From contig NZ_JBLWFS010000024.1 in assembly GCF_048323755.1 (NCBI RefSeq), positions 1 through 60,269 on the forward strand: a stretch of 60,269 nt of DNA, read 5' to 3'. This document shows positions 60,110 through 60,269 of this stretch, piece by piece. Each line of letters begins with the position of its first letter. The first letter of the stretch is position 1. This DNA is from Alkalihalobacterium sp048323755. Lineage in GTDB: Bacteria > Bacillota > Bacilli > Bacillales > Bacillaceae_F. Below the pieces are notes generated by a model that was given only the letters and a program-made list of their open reading frames with translations, was not told the DNA's origin and made no database searches. The position numbers and the translations under genes are program-made.

Positions 60110-60269
60110 AGTAAAGTCGCTGTCACACAGCAGACAAGCTATAAGTTCTTTGAAAACTGAACAAAAAGCCAAGCGAAATAAATGAGATACATGATATCTC
60201 GTCAATGTTTTAAAACGTCACAGTGATGAATGAACTTCGATTAAGAACGCAACGTCCTGTTGCAACATC
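60110..60269 (+). other. rRNA operon leader with boxA (16S outside window)
   Basis: The leader contains the boxA-type antitermination sequence TTCTTTGAAAACTGAAC near 60148, typical of Bacillus rRNA leaders, and a GCAAC / GTTGC hairpin near its end. The 16S gene itself is not reached. Confidence 0.85.

Overview
This window is a near-origin segment of a low-GC, endospore-forming Firmicute of the family Bacillaceae. The gene order follows the Bacillus subtilis csfB-to-lysS block closely: csfB, yaaO, tmk, darA, holB, ricT, yabA, trmN6, yazA, rsmI, abrB, metS, tatD, yabE, rnmV, ksgA, yabG, veg, sspF, ispE, purR, ridA, spoVG, glmU, prs, ctc, pth, fin, mfd, spoVT, yabM, yabN, rqcP, yabP, yabQ, divIC, yabR, tRNA-Met, spoIIE, yabS, yabT, tilS, hprT, ftsH, coaX, hslO, cysK, pabB, pabA, pabC, folP, folB, folK, yazB, dusB, lysS. 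All genes except abrB read on the + strand. The exact genus cannot be fixed from the sequence alone; an alkaliphile-type Bacillus relative is only a guess.

Layout. 1-490: the 3' end of a 23S rRNA gene, a long 23S-5S spacer, a 5S gene and its terminator. 491-1139: no protein gene, but a degenerate 5S relic and two kinds of short tandem repeat. 1140-8414: anti-sigma factor Gin, an Orn/Lys/Arg decarboxylase, thymidylate kinase, DNA polymerase delta prime subunit, RicT, YabA and RNA modification genes. 8461-11780: abrB on the - strand, divergent from an inserted nurA-herA pair that B. subtilis lacks at this place. 11795-19664: T-box-controlled metS, tatD, yabE, rnmV, ksgA and yabG. 19862-28551: veg, sspF, ispE, purR, ridA, spoVG, glmU, prs, ctc, pth and fin. 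28931-42850: mfd, spoVT, yabM, yabN, rqcP, yabP, yabQ, divIC, yabR, a tRNA, spoIIE and yabS. 42822-49165: yabT, an inserted two-gene ThrE-type exporter, tilS, hprT and ftsH. 49269-59717: coaX, hslO, cysK, the folate operon (pabB to folK), yazB, dusB and lysS. 59735-60269: the lysS terminator, then the promoter and leader of a second rRNA operon whose 16S gene lies outside the window.

How it works together. The block mixes growth functions (nucleotide, folate, CoA and isoprenoid precursors, tRNA charging, rRNA and tRNA modification, DNA repair) with genes for nearly every stage of sporulation. Promoter matches visible in the DNA include a Spo0A box downstream of the abrB promoter, Spo0A-type spacing at spoIIE, and sigma-H (spoVG), sigma-F (fin), sigma-E (yabP), sigma-G (sspF), sigma-K (yabG) and sigma-B (ctc) candidates.

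The most notable non-textbook signals are: (1) five perfect Spo0A boxes within 81 bp inside the 5' coding region of nurA; (2) a hairpin before yabG that contains the ksgA terminator, the yabG sigma-K -10 element and the yabG Shine-Dalgarno sequence together; (3) a MITE-like element in two copies, each flanked by its own perfect 8-bp direct repeat; (4) a 180-bp quasi-palindromic intergenic element in two copies, built of four 22-bp units at about 50-bp period; (5) a hairpin hiding the yabS Shine-Dalgarno; and (6) a possible 31-residue ORF before spoVG with a pair of inverted Spo0A boxes upstream. No defence island, prophage, CRISPR array or intact insertion sequence was found.
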